A stretch of 64,000 nt of DNA. Origin: Paenibacillus_E oryzisoli_A (GTDB taxonomy: Bacteria > Bacillota > Bacilli > Paenibacillales > NBRC-103111). The first letter of the stretch is position 1, and the number at the start of each line of letters is the position of its first letter. The notes beneath the pieces are model-generated. The model was given only the letters and a program-made list of their open reading frames with translations. It did not search any database and was not told the origin of the DNA. The DNA is taken from the NCBI RefSeq assembly GCF_050467285.1, contig NZ_JBCMUN010000007.1:372001-436000 (forward strand), given 5' to 3'. Below are positions 43,773 to 52,253 of the stretch, piece after piece. The position numbers and the translations under genes are program-made.

Positions 43773-45095
43773 TTATTTGTTTTTGCTTAAAATCGTATTG
43801 GTGTTGCTCGTAAACTGACTAATAACATTCTCAATCTTGTCTTGTCCAAACGAGATTTTCTCACTTGCCGTCTTAAAGTTCTTATCAATTTCCGCGTAAC
43901 CTTGAGGATATGGCGGGTCAATATCGCTGGAATGCTTAGAAACGTTATCAATAAAGTCAAATACGTTCTTATCAGTTGGCGAGAGAGATGGTTTCAATTG
44001 TTCTCTAATTTGAGAGTTAACGGGAATGCCTCGTTCAGAACCAAGGATTTGGGCAGCTTCCGGGTCGTTGACGAGGAAATCAATTACCATAGCCGATTCT
44101 TTTGGATGTGCCGACTTCGCACTGGCCGAAATGAACATGCTCGGCTTTAAATATTCCCCGATCTTCTTCTCCCCGGTCAAATGAGGAACCACTTGAATCT
44201 TGAGGGTATCACTTTGATTTTTCATGGCCTTTTGAAAGGCAATAATTTGATTGGACCAGACAACATCCATGGCAGCCGTTCCCAGAGCAAGCGGGCGAGT
44301 CTCAAGCGCATTCGACATGGCAGCTGTAACCTCCGCTGAAGTGATCCCACGGTTCTTACGCAACTCATCCCACATGGAATACCAGGATGTAAAATCTTCC
44401 GCAGACGCGCCTAGCTTATTGCCGTCAAACAACGCTCTCCCGTCTTGACGAACCAACATTTCAAAAATATTCGTTGTACCTGAAATATCTGTTGAACCGT
44501 AGTACCCCTTCCCCTTCGCTTGCGCAATTTTCACCGCGGTATCACTGAACTCTTTCCATGTCCAACTTTCTTTCGGCTCTTCGACTCCCACTTCCTTAAA
44601 CACATTGGCATTATAGACAACGCCTAGGGCGTTGACTCCTAACGTGATCGCATATAACTTAGAATCAACCGAACCCGCTTTTAGCATGGTTGCATCGTGA
44701 TTCTCCGTTTTAAGTGCCTTACTTTGCACGTATGGCCCCAAGTCTAAGAGAGCCCCGCGTTTGGCATAGTCCGTCAGAAATGCGTAATCCATTTGAATTA
44801 AGTCAGGGGCATTCCCTCCCGCTACTTGGGTAGATAATTTATCAAAGTAGCCGTCGTATCCCGAATACTCCGCTTTAATCGTAACCTCAGGGTGCTTTTG
44901 TTCAAACAACTTCAATGCTTTCATCGTCAAGTCATGGCGAGTTGAAGATCCCCACCAGGTCATCCGAAGCTCTACTTTTTTACCGCTTTCACTACTCGCC
45001 GCAGCTTTCATGTCGGTACTTTTCCCGCCGGCAGAGCATCCGCTCATCAAGAGTGCAGTAGAAAGGGTCGCCACAACCAAAGCTTTCTTCATCAT
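43773..45095 (-). CDS. Extracellular sugar-binding lipoprotein (family 1)
   Basis: A 440-residue lipoprotein with lipobox MSGC (Cys20). RMTWWGSSTRHDLTMKALKL near residue 45, AGGNAPDLIQMDYAFLTDYA near 92, GVVYNANVFKEVGVEEP near 158 and ESAMVIDFLVNDPEAAQILG near 335 place it in the UgpB/MalE-like group. In the operon with GH105 and a polyol-type dehydrogenase, it probably binds oligogalacturonide or rhamnogalacturonan fragments. Confidence 0.93.
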   Translation of the reverse strand: MMKKALVVATLSTALLMSGCSAGGKSTDMKAAASSESGKKVELRMTWWGSSTRHDLTMKALKLFEQKHPEVTIKAEYSGYDGYFDKLSTQVAGGNAPDLIQMDYAFLTDYAKRGALLDLGPYVQSKALKTENHDATMLKAGSVDSKLYAITLGVNALGVVYNANVFKEVGVEEPKESWTWKEFSDTAVKIAQAKGKGYYGSTDISGTTNIFEMLVRQDGRALFDGNKLGASAEDFTSWYSMWDELRKNRGITSAEVTAAMSNALETRPLALGTAAMDVVWSNQIIAFQKAMKNQSDTLKIQVVPHLTGEKKIGEYLKPSMFISASAKSAHPKESAMVIDFLVNDPEAAQILGSERGIPVNSQIREQLKPSLSPTDKNVFDFIDNVSKHSSDIDPPYPQGYAEIDKNFKTASEKISFGQDKIENVISQFTSNTNTILSKNK

Positions 45096-45129
45096 TCATT
45101 TCATCCTCGTTTCGCTTTTTTGAGTCTAA

Positions 45130-46149
45130 TTACGCATTAACAACTACAGTCTTTACGACCTCATTTGGATGCTGACTAGTATACGCAAATGCTTGACCAA
45201 TTTGATCTAGGGAATAATAAATGGTGATCAGATCCTTGACATTGATTTTTCCTTCGCAAATCCACTGGATCGCGACTGGGAATGCGTTTGCATAACGATT
45301 CACAGCAACATAATCCAATTCCTTTTCTAAAAAGGTTGCGATATCCATGTCTACGATATTCCCACCGGGCCAGCCTACCTGCACCACACACCCACCGGGG
45401 CGGCAATACTTAAACGTTGAAGAAGTCGCTGTCTTGGCACCCGCGGTTTCAAAAACAACATCTGCAGCTCCTTCTAGACTTTCATCCATTGGGCGTGCAA
45501 CCCCATCAATTCCTAATTTCTTAGCCAATTCAAGCCTTGATTCATTGAAATCTACACAGATGGCTTTTCCGCCACCCGCGGCTTTAAACGCTTGTGCAGT
45601 AAGTAGACCTATTGGACCTGCGCCAATGATAATGGCTGTTGCACCAAGGTTAAATCTTGCTCGATTGACAGCATGGATCCCAACTGCGACAGGTTCGACT
45701 AATGCCGCTTCTTCAAATGACAGCGTTGTAGGAATGCGAAATACCATATCATGCCGGATCGTCATGTAGTCACAGAAAGTACCGTTAACCGGTGGCGCCG
45801 ACAAGAAGACAACATCAGGACACAAATTGTACCGACCGGATTTGCAATAGCCACAGCCCCCACAAGGTATCCCGGGCTCAATCACCACGTGATCGCCTAT
45901 CGTTAGACCTTTTACCTCGCTCCCCACAGCTTCAATAACCCCACTGGATTCGTGCCCTGGCACGTAAGGCTGTTCCACAATAAAATTGCCTAATCTTCCT
46001 TCAAGGTAAAAATGAATATCGGATCCGCAGATGCCATTCGCTTTAATCCTAACCAAGACTTCATTAGGTTTCGGTGTCGGAACTTCCTCTTCTACGACAG
46101 TAAATTGATGGTCCGCGTCCAGGTATGCTTTTCGATTCCTAATTCCCAT
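45130..46149 (-). CDS. Zinc-dependent alcohol/polyol dehydrogenase (sorbitol dehydrogenase type)
   Basis: A 339-residue medium-chain dehydrogenase. Catalytic zinc ligands are in GICGSDIHF near residue 40 and PGHESSG near 65; structural zinc cysteines in PCGGCGYCKSGRYNLC near 95; the NAD-binding GAGPIGLLTAQAF near 170 followed by an acidic residue in CVDFNESR, which favours NAD over NADP. It should oxidise a sugar or polyol such as a galacturonate- or rhamnose-derived product. It overlaps the GH105 gene by 11 bp and starts after GGAGGATC. Confidence 0.92.
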   Translation of the reverse strand: MGIRNRKAYLDADHQFTVVEEEVPTPKPNEVLVRIKANGICGSDIHFYLEGRLGNFIVEQPYVPGHESSGVIEAVGSEVKGLTIGDHVVIEPGIPCGGCGYCKSGRYNLCPDVVFLSAPPVNGTFCDYMTIRHDMVFRIPTTLSFEEAALVEPVAVGIHAVNRARFNLGATAIIIGAGPIGLLTAQAFKAAGGGKAICVDFNESRLELAKKLGIDGVARPMDESLEGAADVVFETAGAKTATSSTFKYCRPGGCVVQVGWPGGNIVDMDIATFLEKELDYVAVNRYANAFPVAIQWICEGKINVKDLITIYYSLDQIGQAFAYTSQHPNEVVKTVVVNA

Positions 46150-47224
46150 ACAGATCCTCCAATTTCAAGGCTTCCGTTAAAAGCAAGAGCGTTAATGCCT
46201 GGCCATAAGTCATCGGGCAAATGGGCACAACTCTGTAATCCTCCAAGCTGTCGCTAATCGCCGTACCGTAGGAAACCTCAGTTACCGTACCATCTTCAGA
46301 TATTCTCTCTAAAATAGCATTCAGACCCTTCATGCCGCATTCTCGATATTTGTCAGGAATATAGCCCATTCGAACCGCTTTCAAGATGCCATAGGCAAAG
46401 CCTGCTGTAGCGGATGCCTCCACGTAAGATTCGCGGTCAATAATCAACGTATGCCACATGCCATTTTCATGCTGATAGTGTTCTAAGGCTTTGATTTGAG
46501 CTAGCAGTGTATCTACCAAGAACCCTTTGACCCCTTGATGTTCTTCCCCTAAGAGATCCAGGTAGTCGACCACGCCAGAGGTATACCAACTGTTTCCTCT
46601 TGCCCATTGAATTTCGCCAAAGCTGTGTCGTCCGTTAAAATCAAAGCCGTGATTGAACAGCCCTGTCTTTTTATTAGTTAAATATTTAACATGCAGTAAA
46701 AATTGTCGGATCGACTCTGCCACATAATCCTGTCTTCCCAGAAGCTTACCCATTCTCGCCATAAAAAGAACCGTCATAAAGAGCGTATCAATCCATATCT
46801 GACCGTCGTTTTCTACGCCGGATACGATATGCTGCAGCCCCATCTCCTCTGTGCGAGGCATATCGTGCAGGACCCACTCCGCCCATTCCTTACAAATATC
46901 CAGGTACCTCTTATCCTGTGTGTACTCATAAACATACGTTAGAGTCAACAGAGGACAAACGGTGTTAATATTCTTTTCAGGCAACCCTTTTTGAATGTTG
47001 GACTCAAACCACCCCGTTAAGAAGTCGAGAACATTCTGATTTTTAGTTTCTGCATAATACTTTTGCATACCATATAAGCCGACGCCTTGCGCCCATTCCC
47101 ATGTCCCCATATCGATAATGCTGATTGGACAAACTTCACTGACCCCTGTCTCATTTTCTAAGTTCTGCATTCTATAAGACACTTTTTCAAACAAACTCAA
47201 CAAGTCATTTCTTTTCATTTTCAC
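46139..47224 (-). CDS. GH105 unsaturated rhamnogalacturonyl hydrolase
   Basis: A 361-residue cytosolic protein of the YteR/YesR family: MGTWEWAQGVGLYGMQKYY near residue 37, GQIWIDTLFMTVLFMARMG near 135 with the catalytic Asp, and GEIQWARGNSWYTSGVVDYL near 200. The family hydrates and releases unsaturated galacturonic acid from lyase products of rhamnogalacturonan. It is the first gene of a unit with the dehydrogenase and an ABC importer, and divergent from an AraC regulator. Start ATG 47224 follows GGGAATTAGGTGTG. Confidence 0.92.
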   Translation of the reverse strand: MKMKRNDLLSLFEKVSYRMQNLENETGVSEVCPISIIDMGTWEWAQGVGLYGMQKYYAETKNQNVLDFLTGWFESNIQKGLPEKNINTVCPLLTLTYVYEYTQDKRYLDICKEWAEWVLHDMPRTEEMGLQHIVSGVENDGQIWIDTLFMTVLFMARMGKLLGRQDYVAESIRQFLLHVKYLTNKKTGLFNHGFDFNGRHSFGEIQWARGNSWYTSGVVDYLDLLGEEHQGVKGFLVDTLLAQIKALEHYQHENGMWHTLIIDRESYVEASATAGFAYGILKAVRMGYIPDKYRECGMKGLNAILERISEDGTVTEVSYGTAISDSLEDYRVVPICPMTYGQALTLLLLTEALKLEDLYGN

Positions 47225-47258
47225 ACCTAATTCCCTTCGATTTATGAACCTTGAATTT

Positions 47259-47264
47259 ATTATA
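47259..47264 (-). promoter_or_regulatory. -10 box of the GH105 operon
   Basis: TATAAT on the minus strand 35 bp upstream of the GH105 start. The sequence at -35 (AATATT) is poor, which fits dependence on the divergent AraC activator. Confidence 0.5.
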
Positions 47265-47281
47265 TCGAGGGCTCAAAAAAT

Positions 47282-47295
47282 AATATTGCAATATT
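47282..47295. promoter_or_regulatory. 14-bp palindrome in the divergent promoter region
   Basis: AATATTGCAATATT is a perfect palindrome placed around -35 of the GH105 promoter and 67 bp upstream of the AraC start. A regulator-binding site is likely; AraC proteins usually bind direct repeats, so another factor may bind here. Confidence 0.4.
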
Positions 47296-47362
47296 GATTC
47301 TGTTTATTGCATTTTTGTGAAAACCTAATTAGACTTAATCTACCGACTAAGACAGGGGAAAA

Positions 47363-48238
47363 ATGATGGATACTACGCTAAAAAAAATCAGAGAACTCTA
47401 TAATGTCGACCTTTTATTGGAACACACGACTGGTACGGATAAAACGGAGATGAACTATTATCATTTCCATAACGTATATGAAATTTATCTGGCGGTTACG
47501 CCAGGGGCTGAAATGTGGATTGGCAACCAACGCTACACGGTTTCTCCCAACGATCTTTTTCTACTAAGTACCAGTGATCAACACCGAGTCGTTGTCCATG
47601 ACCGCAAGCATTACGAGAGATTTATCCTTTATTTCAATTCACTCTACATTCAGCCGTTATGTTCCAATAACGCCAATCTCCTGGATTGTTTTGGCTTGCA
47701 TAATTCTAAACGAATCCATTGTTTGAAGCTCGCTCCGGAAGAAAGCCTTAAGCTAATTTCATTATATCGACAGTTAACTGAGACGCAGGCTGCCGTAAAT
47801 ACCTATGCTTGGGAAATCAAAGTTAAAATTATGCTTGTTGAAATTCTTATTTTCATCAACGAGGTCTTTTTAAAAGGATTTCAATCGGATCAAGCCCTAT
47901 CCGCCACTTCGCATCATGTCTTGGCGAATGTGATGGAGTATATCAATGGTCATTACCATAAGGAAATAAATGCCGAACATGTGTCCGAACGCTTTGGTCT
48001 CAATCGCCACCAGTTAAATCAGTTGTTCAAGGAAATAACTGGCATCCCCTTTCATAAATATTTGGTTAATACGCGCATTATCAAGGCACGGGAGCTATTG
48101 GAGCAAGACGACATCTCCACAACTCAGGCTTGTTATGACAGTGGTTTTAACGATTATGCTCATTTTATTCGAACCTTCAGTAAAGCTGTTGGGGTATCCC
48201 CAGGGAAGTATGCCCGACAATATCGAAAACATGAGTAA
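47363..48238 (+). CDS. AraC-family transcriptional regulator
   Basis: A 291-residue regulator with a cupin-like N-terminal domain (YYHFHNVYEIYLAVTPGAEMW, YTVSPNDLFLLSTSDQHRV) and a C-terminal double helix-turn-helix (ADHVSERFGLNRHQLNQLFKE-like first helix pair, ACYDSGFNDYAHFIRTFSKA second). ACAGGGG precedes tandem ATG codons at 47363 and 47366. Divergent from GH105 and probably its activator by a pectin-derived sugar. Confidence 0.93.
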   Translation: MMDTTLKKIRELYNVDLLLEHTTGTDKTEMNYYHFHNVYEIYLAVTPGAEMWIGNQRYTVSPNDLFLLSTSDQHRVVVHDRKHYERFILYFNSLYIQPLCSNNANLLDCFGLHNSKRIHCLKLAPEESLKLISLYRQLTETQAAVNTYAWEIKVKIMLVEILIFINEVFLKGFQSDQALSATSHHVLANVMEYINGHYHKEINAEHVSERFGLNRHQLNQLFKEITGIPFHKYLVNTRIIKARELLEQDDISTTQACYDSGFNDYAHFIRTFSKAVGVSPGKYARQYRKHE

Positions 48239-48306
48239 TAGCAAGAATGTACACTGCGACATAATGAATAAACTTCAATCAGGAAAAACGTAACTTTAAA
48301 CAAGAA

Positions 48307-48343
48307 ATACTCCCAGTATAGTTGCATCCGGGAGCATTTTTTC
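48307..48343. terminator. Bidirectional terminator between AraC gene and biosynthetic operon
   Basis: ACTCCC (48309-48314) pairs with GGGAGC-type right arm (48330-48335); T6 follows on the plus strand and TTTC on the minus strand. It ends both the AraC transcript and the 14-gene operon. Confidence 0.75.
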
Positions 48344-48352
48344 GATTAGCTT

Positions 48353-49312
48353 CTATTCTTCTCGGAAAATCTCGTAGACATCTTTACCTATTGCTGCATT
48401 ATTTGCATTCTGAATAATAAAGTGTTTAACGCCCAAATCCCTATATTGGCTTACATACCGAGCAATTTGATCGTAACTGCCAATCCACATCGGTGCATTG
48501 CCTTTATCACCATTAGTCGGATAAAATATATCATTTTCTTCGTCCGACAGCTGTAATCGGTCCTTGATGACAGATTTAGTAACAGCCCGAACACGAAACT
48601 GATGCGTCTTCTTTGCTTTAGATAGGGCCTCTTCTCTTGTTTGTCCCGCGATAATATTCACCTTTATACCCAATTCAAGCTTTTTCTCGGCAATCACTTC
48701 GGAGAACTGCTGACGATACTGATGCATACTTGTAGACATGCTGACTAGCACATCTCCGACTTTGCTTGCGGCGTCGAGACTTTCCGCAGATGATGAACCG
48801 CTTGCAATAAATATTTTGGGCATCAGCTCCAAAGGGAGAGCACTATTGATTCTTAGATTTTTATACTGATAGTATTGGCCATTAAACGTAAGCGGCTCAT
48901 TCGTGCTAAGGAGCAGACGAAGAATTTGTGTGAATTCAATTAATCGAAGATAACGTTCGTTTTTGCCCAGTTGATCACCAATCTCATCAAACTCGCTAGA
49001 GACTTGTCCCGAAACTATATTCAGATACACCTTCCGTTGATAGAGTGATGCAAGCGAATGTACAATCTTAGCAGCGGTAAACGGTTGTAACGTATAGGGC
49101 TGTAACGCAATTAATGGAATATGATGCTTGGTATTTTGCAAGATAAACGAAGCCGCGATAAATGGGTCCAACGACAAATGCTCATAATAGACCAATGAAC
49201 CCGTAAATAAATACTCATCCAGCTCTTGTGATAACATGCAATGTTCCATTAAAACGGATTTATTAAATTTATGGTGTACGGGACTTTCCGAATAGATTTC
49301 AACAGCTGTCAT
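48353..49312 (-). CDS. Luciferase-like (LLM) flavin-dependent monooxygenase
   Basis: A 319-residue TIM-barrel flavoprotein of the bacterial luciferase/SsuD class. LVYYEHLSLDPFIAASFILQ near residue 38, PLIALQPYTLQPFTAAKIVH near 68, VYLNIVSGQVSSEFDEIGDQ near 94, RYLRLIEFTQILRLL near 120 and KIFIASGSSSAESLDAASKVG near 165 fit the family. Such enzymes use reduced FMN and oxygen; in natural-product clusters they often hydroxylate carrier-bound or free intermediates. Start 49312 has a GGAGGAAG site. It is the last gene of the operon, 13 bp after the ligase gene. Substrate unknown; C- or N-hydroxylation of an amino acid is inference. Confidence 0.85.
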   Translation of the reverse strand: MTAVEIYSESPVHHKFNKSVLMEHCMLSQELDEYLFTGSLVYYEHLSLDPFIAASFILQNTKHHIPLIALQPYTLQPFTAAKIVHSLASLYQRKVYLNIVSGQVSSEFDEIGDQLGKNERYLRLIEFTQILRLLLSTNEPLTFNGQYYQYKNLRINSALPLELMPKIFIASGSSSAESLDAASKVGDVLVSMSTSMHQYRQQFSEVIAEKKLELGIKVNIIAGQTREEALSKAKKTHQFRVRAVTKSVIKDRLQLSDEENDIFYPTNGDKGNAPMWIGSYDQIARYVSQYRDLGVKHFIIQNANNAAIGKDVYEIFREE

Positions 49313-49325
49313 CTTCTTCCTCCAA

Positions 49326-50441
49326 TTAAGAAAGCAGGGATTGGATTTCCTGTGGCCATTGGTTAAACTCGGGACCATACGTTCTTAGCAAGGCATATAC
49401 CCAACGATCAATACCAAATGCAATACAGCCCGAATTTAAGTAATTATGATCCCGATCACAAACATTAAAGGGCTTTGTTAGCGTGTCGCTCATGTGATTA
49501 AAGGAAGTAATTGAAAAAGCCTCCGTTCCCAAAGAGACGATCAATTCATATTTCATATTGCCCATAAGCTGGTGTTGACTCTTCGCAACATCCTCAGAAA
49601 AATAAAAGGGATCACTTGCCGTCTCAATTTTCCCCTGTAAGCCCAAGGATTCAAATAACCCCCAAACCTCTTCCATATAAAACTTTCGCAAGGCCTCTAC
49701 ATATTCAGCATCGCCGAACACTACGATTTCTCGCATACTGAACTCCTTCAAACGATGCTTTCCTAAGCGCCATGGTGCTTCATGACGATAGCAGGTACCA
49801 TTCGCAGTCAGGACCAATGGCTGATCTAATCGGCTGCCTGTCAATTCCTCATAACAGTGAAAGCATACTGCCGGAGATAAAGCATAAGAGCTGAGTCTTG
49901 CGATTTCATCTATCTGTTGCTTCTCCTTAACTTGCTTTAATACTTCCAATTGATGTGGAATCTCGGAAACAAGATGAATATTCTGTGGAAACGAGGTTAT
50001 ATATTTGCATTTATCAAGTGTTTGTAATGGAATCATGGAAGGATATTTTCGAAGCTTGGCTTCGTGACGATAGGCAAGCTTTAGAAACAGAGTGTCCAAT
50101 TTTTCAAACAGCTGCACAGCAAAATTTCGCCGTATCGAACCATCCTCCACGAAAACGTCATCCACATCAAAAAGCTTTCTGTTGATTCCTAAGCTTGTTT
50201 CACTTTCTTTATACATACGCGGCTTTATAATGCGATGATGTTTCTCCCACTCCATCATTTGACCTATCGTATTCTCTAGTAAAGCCAGATCACATTCGAC
50301 TGATGTGTGAACAACAATTTCTTGACTATCTGTATCCAGATAACAATTTGAAATTCCCTCTACACTGTACATCAATTTGGAAACCAACGATTCTGCTTGC
50401 ATCGCAGTTAATATTCCTTGAGTAGCATATTTTTTCTCCAT
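49326..50441 (-). CDS. Seryl-tRNA-synthetase-like amino acid:[carrier protein] ligase
   Basis: A 371-residue protein related to the catalytic core of class II aminoacyl-tRNA synthetases, but without a tRNA-binding arm. Motif-2-like CYRHEAPWRLGKHRLKEFSM lies near residue 220, motif-3-like SGCIAFGIDRWVYALLRTYG near 335. Three candidate zinc ligands are PAVCFHC (near 192), the E of YRHE, and C in NSGCIAFG, as in the atypical SerRS-like ligases that load an amino acid (Gly, Ala or similar) onto a carrier protein instead of tRNA. Three carrier genes in the same operon supply partners. Start ATG has AAGGAG upstream. The amino acid is unknown. Confidence 0.82.
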   Translation of the reverse strand: MEKKYATQGILTAMQAESLVSKLMYSVEGISNCYLDTDSQEIVVHTSVECDLALLENTIGQMMEWEKHHRIIKPRMYKESETSLGINRKLFDVDDVFVEDGSIRRNFAVQLFEKLDTLFLKLAYRHEAKLRKYPSMIPLQTLDKCKYITSFPQNIHLVSEIPHQLEVLKQVKEKQQIDEIARLSSYALSPAVCFHCYEELTGSRLDQPLVLTANGTCYRHEAPWRLGKHRLKEFSMREIVVFGDAEYVEALRKFYMEEVWGLFESLGLQGKIETASDPFYFSEDVAKSQHQLMGNMKYELIVSLGTEAFSITSFNHMSDTLTKPFNVCDRDHNYLNSGCIAFGIDRWVYALLRTYGPEFNQWPQEIQSLLS

Positions 50442-50451
50442 ATTGACTCCT

Positions 50452-51324
50452 TCATGAATACAGATTGGCTTGATTAACTTCCAATTCTTGCGTCTTTAGC
50501 CATATCAGCTCTTTTTTCAAACAGTTGAATGGATCCTTGCCAAACCATTCTAAAGAAATAGAATGCTGCGTTTTACTTTGTTTAAGAGCAGCTATAATGG
50601 GCTTATAATCAACGACTCCGTCTGCCAGCATAACCATCCCGTCCGTCCGTCCACTTGGCGAATACACATTTTCGGGTTTAAATACTTCTAACAAGTGACG
50701 ACCTCTCACATTTTTCAAATGAAAGTTGGATGTCCAAGGCATAAGCTTCTCATAGGCCTCAAGCGGGTCGCAATGCGCCTCCCACATATGCAAAAAATCC
50801 AAATTGATACGCAAAAATGGATGTTCAACCTGTTGTGCAAGGTGTAAGGTGGAATCCAACGTGTCAGCAAAGGTTTCCGGGTGTGTCTCAACAAGGGTGT
50901 AGATACCGTAATTGGAGGATAAACTTGCTAATCTTTTCAATCTCAAGATACAAAGTTCCAACTCTTCTGCTGATGCGCTTTTACTTGATTTATTGGCTGC
51001 AAATATTCGAATTTTATCAGTTTGAAAAAGTCTAGCCAGCCTAATCAATGTATGCCATTTGCTTTCTGTCTCAGCAAATTTATCAGGTACGCCCAATAAA
51101 TCAACATAATCGCTAATCATGGAGACGCCGATATGATGCTGATGCATCTCTGTAACCATCCGAGTTACCTCTAGTGGATTGGTCTCTAACATTGATTTGG
51201 CGTGCACTCCCCAGAGTTCAATCCCTGAAAAGCCGGTTTGATGAGCAAACCTAACCAAATCACGGAAGGAAACCAACCCGTGTCGGAAAGAAATTGAGCA
51301 AATGTTATATCGCAACAACTTCAT
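50452..51324 (-). CDS. asbF: 3-Dehydroshikimate dehydratase (AsbF-like)
   Basis: A 290-residue TIM-barrel protein. The opening ICSISFRHGLVSFRDLVRF and GFSGIELWGVHAK, then ISDYVDLLG, RIFAANKSS, LVETHPETFADTLDST, LRINLDFLHMWEAHCDP, FHLKNVRGRH and ISLEWFG reproduce the pattern I know for AsbF of the petrobactin pathway, including the metal ligands E (VETHP), D (NLDF), H (FHLKN) and E (LEWF). AsbF converts 3-dehydroshikimate to 3,4-dihydroxybenzoate. The gene overlaps the previous one by 20 bp; GGGAG directly touches the ATG, so a TTG two codons on (51318) may be the true start. It would supply the catechol building block. Confidence 0.87.
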   Translation of the reverse strand: MKLLRYNICSISFRHGLVSFRDLVRFAHQTGFSGIELWGVHAKSMLETNPLEVTRMVTEMHQHHIGVSMISDYVDLLGVPDKFAETESKWHTLIRLARLFQTDKIRIFAANKSSKSASAEELELCILRLKRLASLSSNYGIYTLVETHPETFADTLDSTLHLAQQVEHPFLRINLDFLHMWEAHCDPLEAYEKLMPWTSNFHLKNVRGRHLLEVFKPENVYSPSGRTDGMVMLADGVVDYKPIIAALKQSKTQHSISLEWFGKDPFNCLKKELIWLKTQELEVNQANLYS

Positions 51325-52252
51325 CTCCCTTTAATTTAATAAATTCCACACATTCTCTTTCCTTGCTTATCAAAGTCTCCAGATTTTGAGCAATCGCCGC
51401 AATAATGTTTTTTTCATTCTGCTTCTTTTTAAGCTTTAGCAGTAAAAAATTAACTGCCATCCATAATTTTACAACCCCTTCCACCAACTCCTGTCCCGCT
51501 TGGACCGCAGTAGCTGTCATCATATTCAGCTCGCAATAGCTTTGCCAAATCATTTTGCGCATTTTAACTATGGTTGTGATCGTGATGTTATTCTGATTAA
51601 TCCAAGTCTCACGCTCCTGCTGACTCCATGATGGCAATGCCTCTAAATCGGCAATGAATAAATGAAAAGCCTTTTCTCCCGTATACTTATCTGCATTAAT
51701 TTGTGATTCCCGTTTGAATATTTGGCTAACGCTTGGCTGCTCGAAGGATTGTGGGAATGAGAGCGAATAATAGATAAACTCGGTTTCTTTTAACGCACAA
51801 TCCCTTAATTCGCTTTCTGTAATCTCCCCAATGAAATCAGCGATCGGGTCAATGACTAAAAAACGATTGGACTCCGCTTGATACCCGTAGAGCAGAATAA
51901 AGTGCTGAAACCCGTTCGCTTCATGGCCTGTAAACTTCTCAGGGAAGAAGCGCAGCTTGGAAGCTTGGCAAGCAAACATAACCAGTTGCTCTTGCTCCAT
52001 GGCTTGGATAAGATCATAAGCATTTCCGTTGTGGCATTTAATTTGAGTGCCATATGCATAGAGCAAATGATTGCGCATGATATTTACTTCTCCAGAAAGT
52101 AGATTCTTCGCATAATAATTTAAATTCCAATAGCTTAATAGATAAAAACGATAATTTAACCCTGCTATGTTTAATGCGGTCATAATGCAAGAGGCCGCAC
52201 ATTCCATAGGTGCTACATGAATAATATTTTCCGGAGTCGCTCTGTAGCTCAC
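51305..52252 (-). CDS. Cysteine-protease-fold acyltransferase-like protein (BtrH/AsbE-like), copy 1
   Basis: A 315-residue protein. The N-terminal half has a papain/C39-like arrangement: Cys in PMECAASCIMTALNIAGL near residue 20, His in GFQHFILLYGY near 118 and Asp in FLVIDPIADF near 134. The C-terminal half is helical and charged. This layout is shared by BtrH-like acyltransferases and AsbE, which move an acyl group from a carrier protein to an amine. Start: GTG at 52252, 1 bp after the previous stop with GAAGGAGG upstream (spacing 11); an ATG at 52297 is possible but overlaps the previous gene. It probably joins one of the carrier-bound units to the growing product. Confidence 0.7.
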   Translation of the reverse strand: MSYRATPENIIHVAPMECAASCIMTALNIAGLNYRFYLLSYWNLNYYAKNLLSGEVNIMRNHLLYAYGTQIKCHNGNAYDLIQAMEQEQLVMFACQASKLRFFPEKFTGHEANGFQHFILLYGYQAESNRFLVIDPIADFIGEITESELRDCALKETEFIYYSLSFPQSFEQPSVSQIFKRESQINADKYTGEKAFHLFIADLEALPSWSQQERETWINQNNITITTIVKMRKMIWQSYCELNMMTATAVQAGQELVEGVVKLWMAVNFLLLKLKKKQNEKNIIAAIAQNLETLISKERECVEFIKLKGDEVVAI

Positions 52253-52253
52253 T

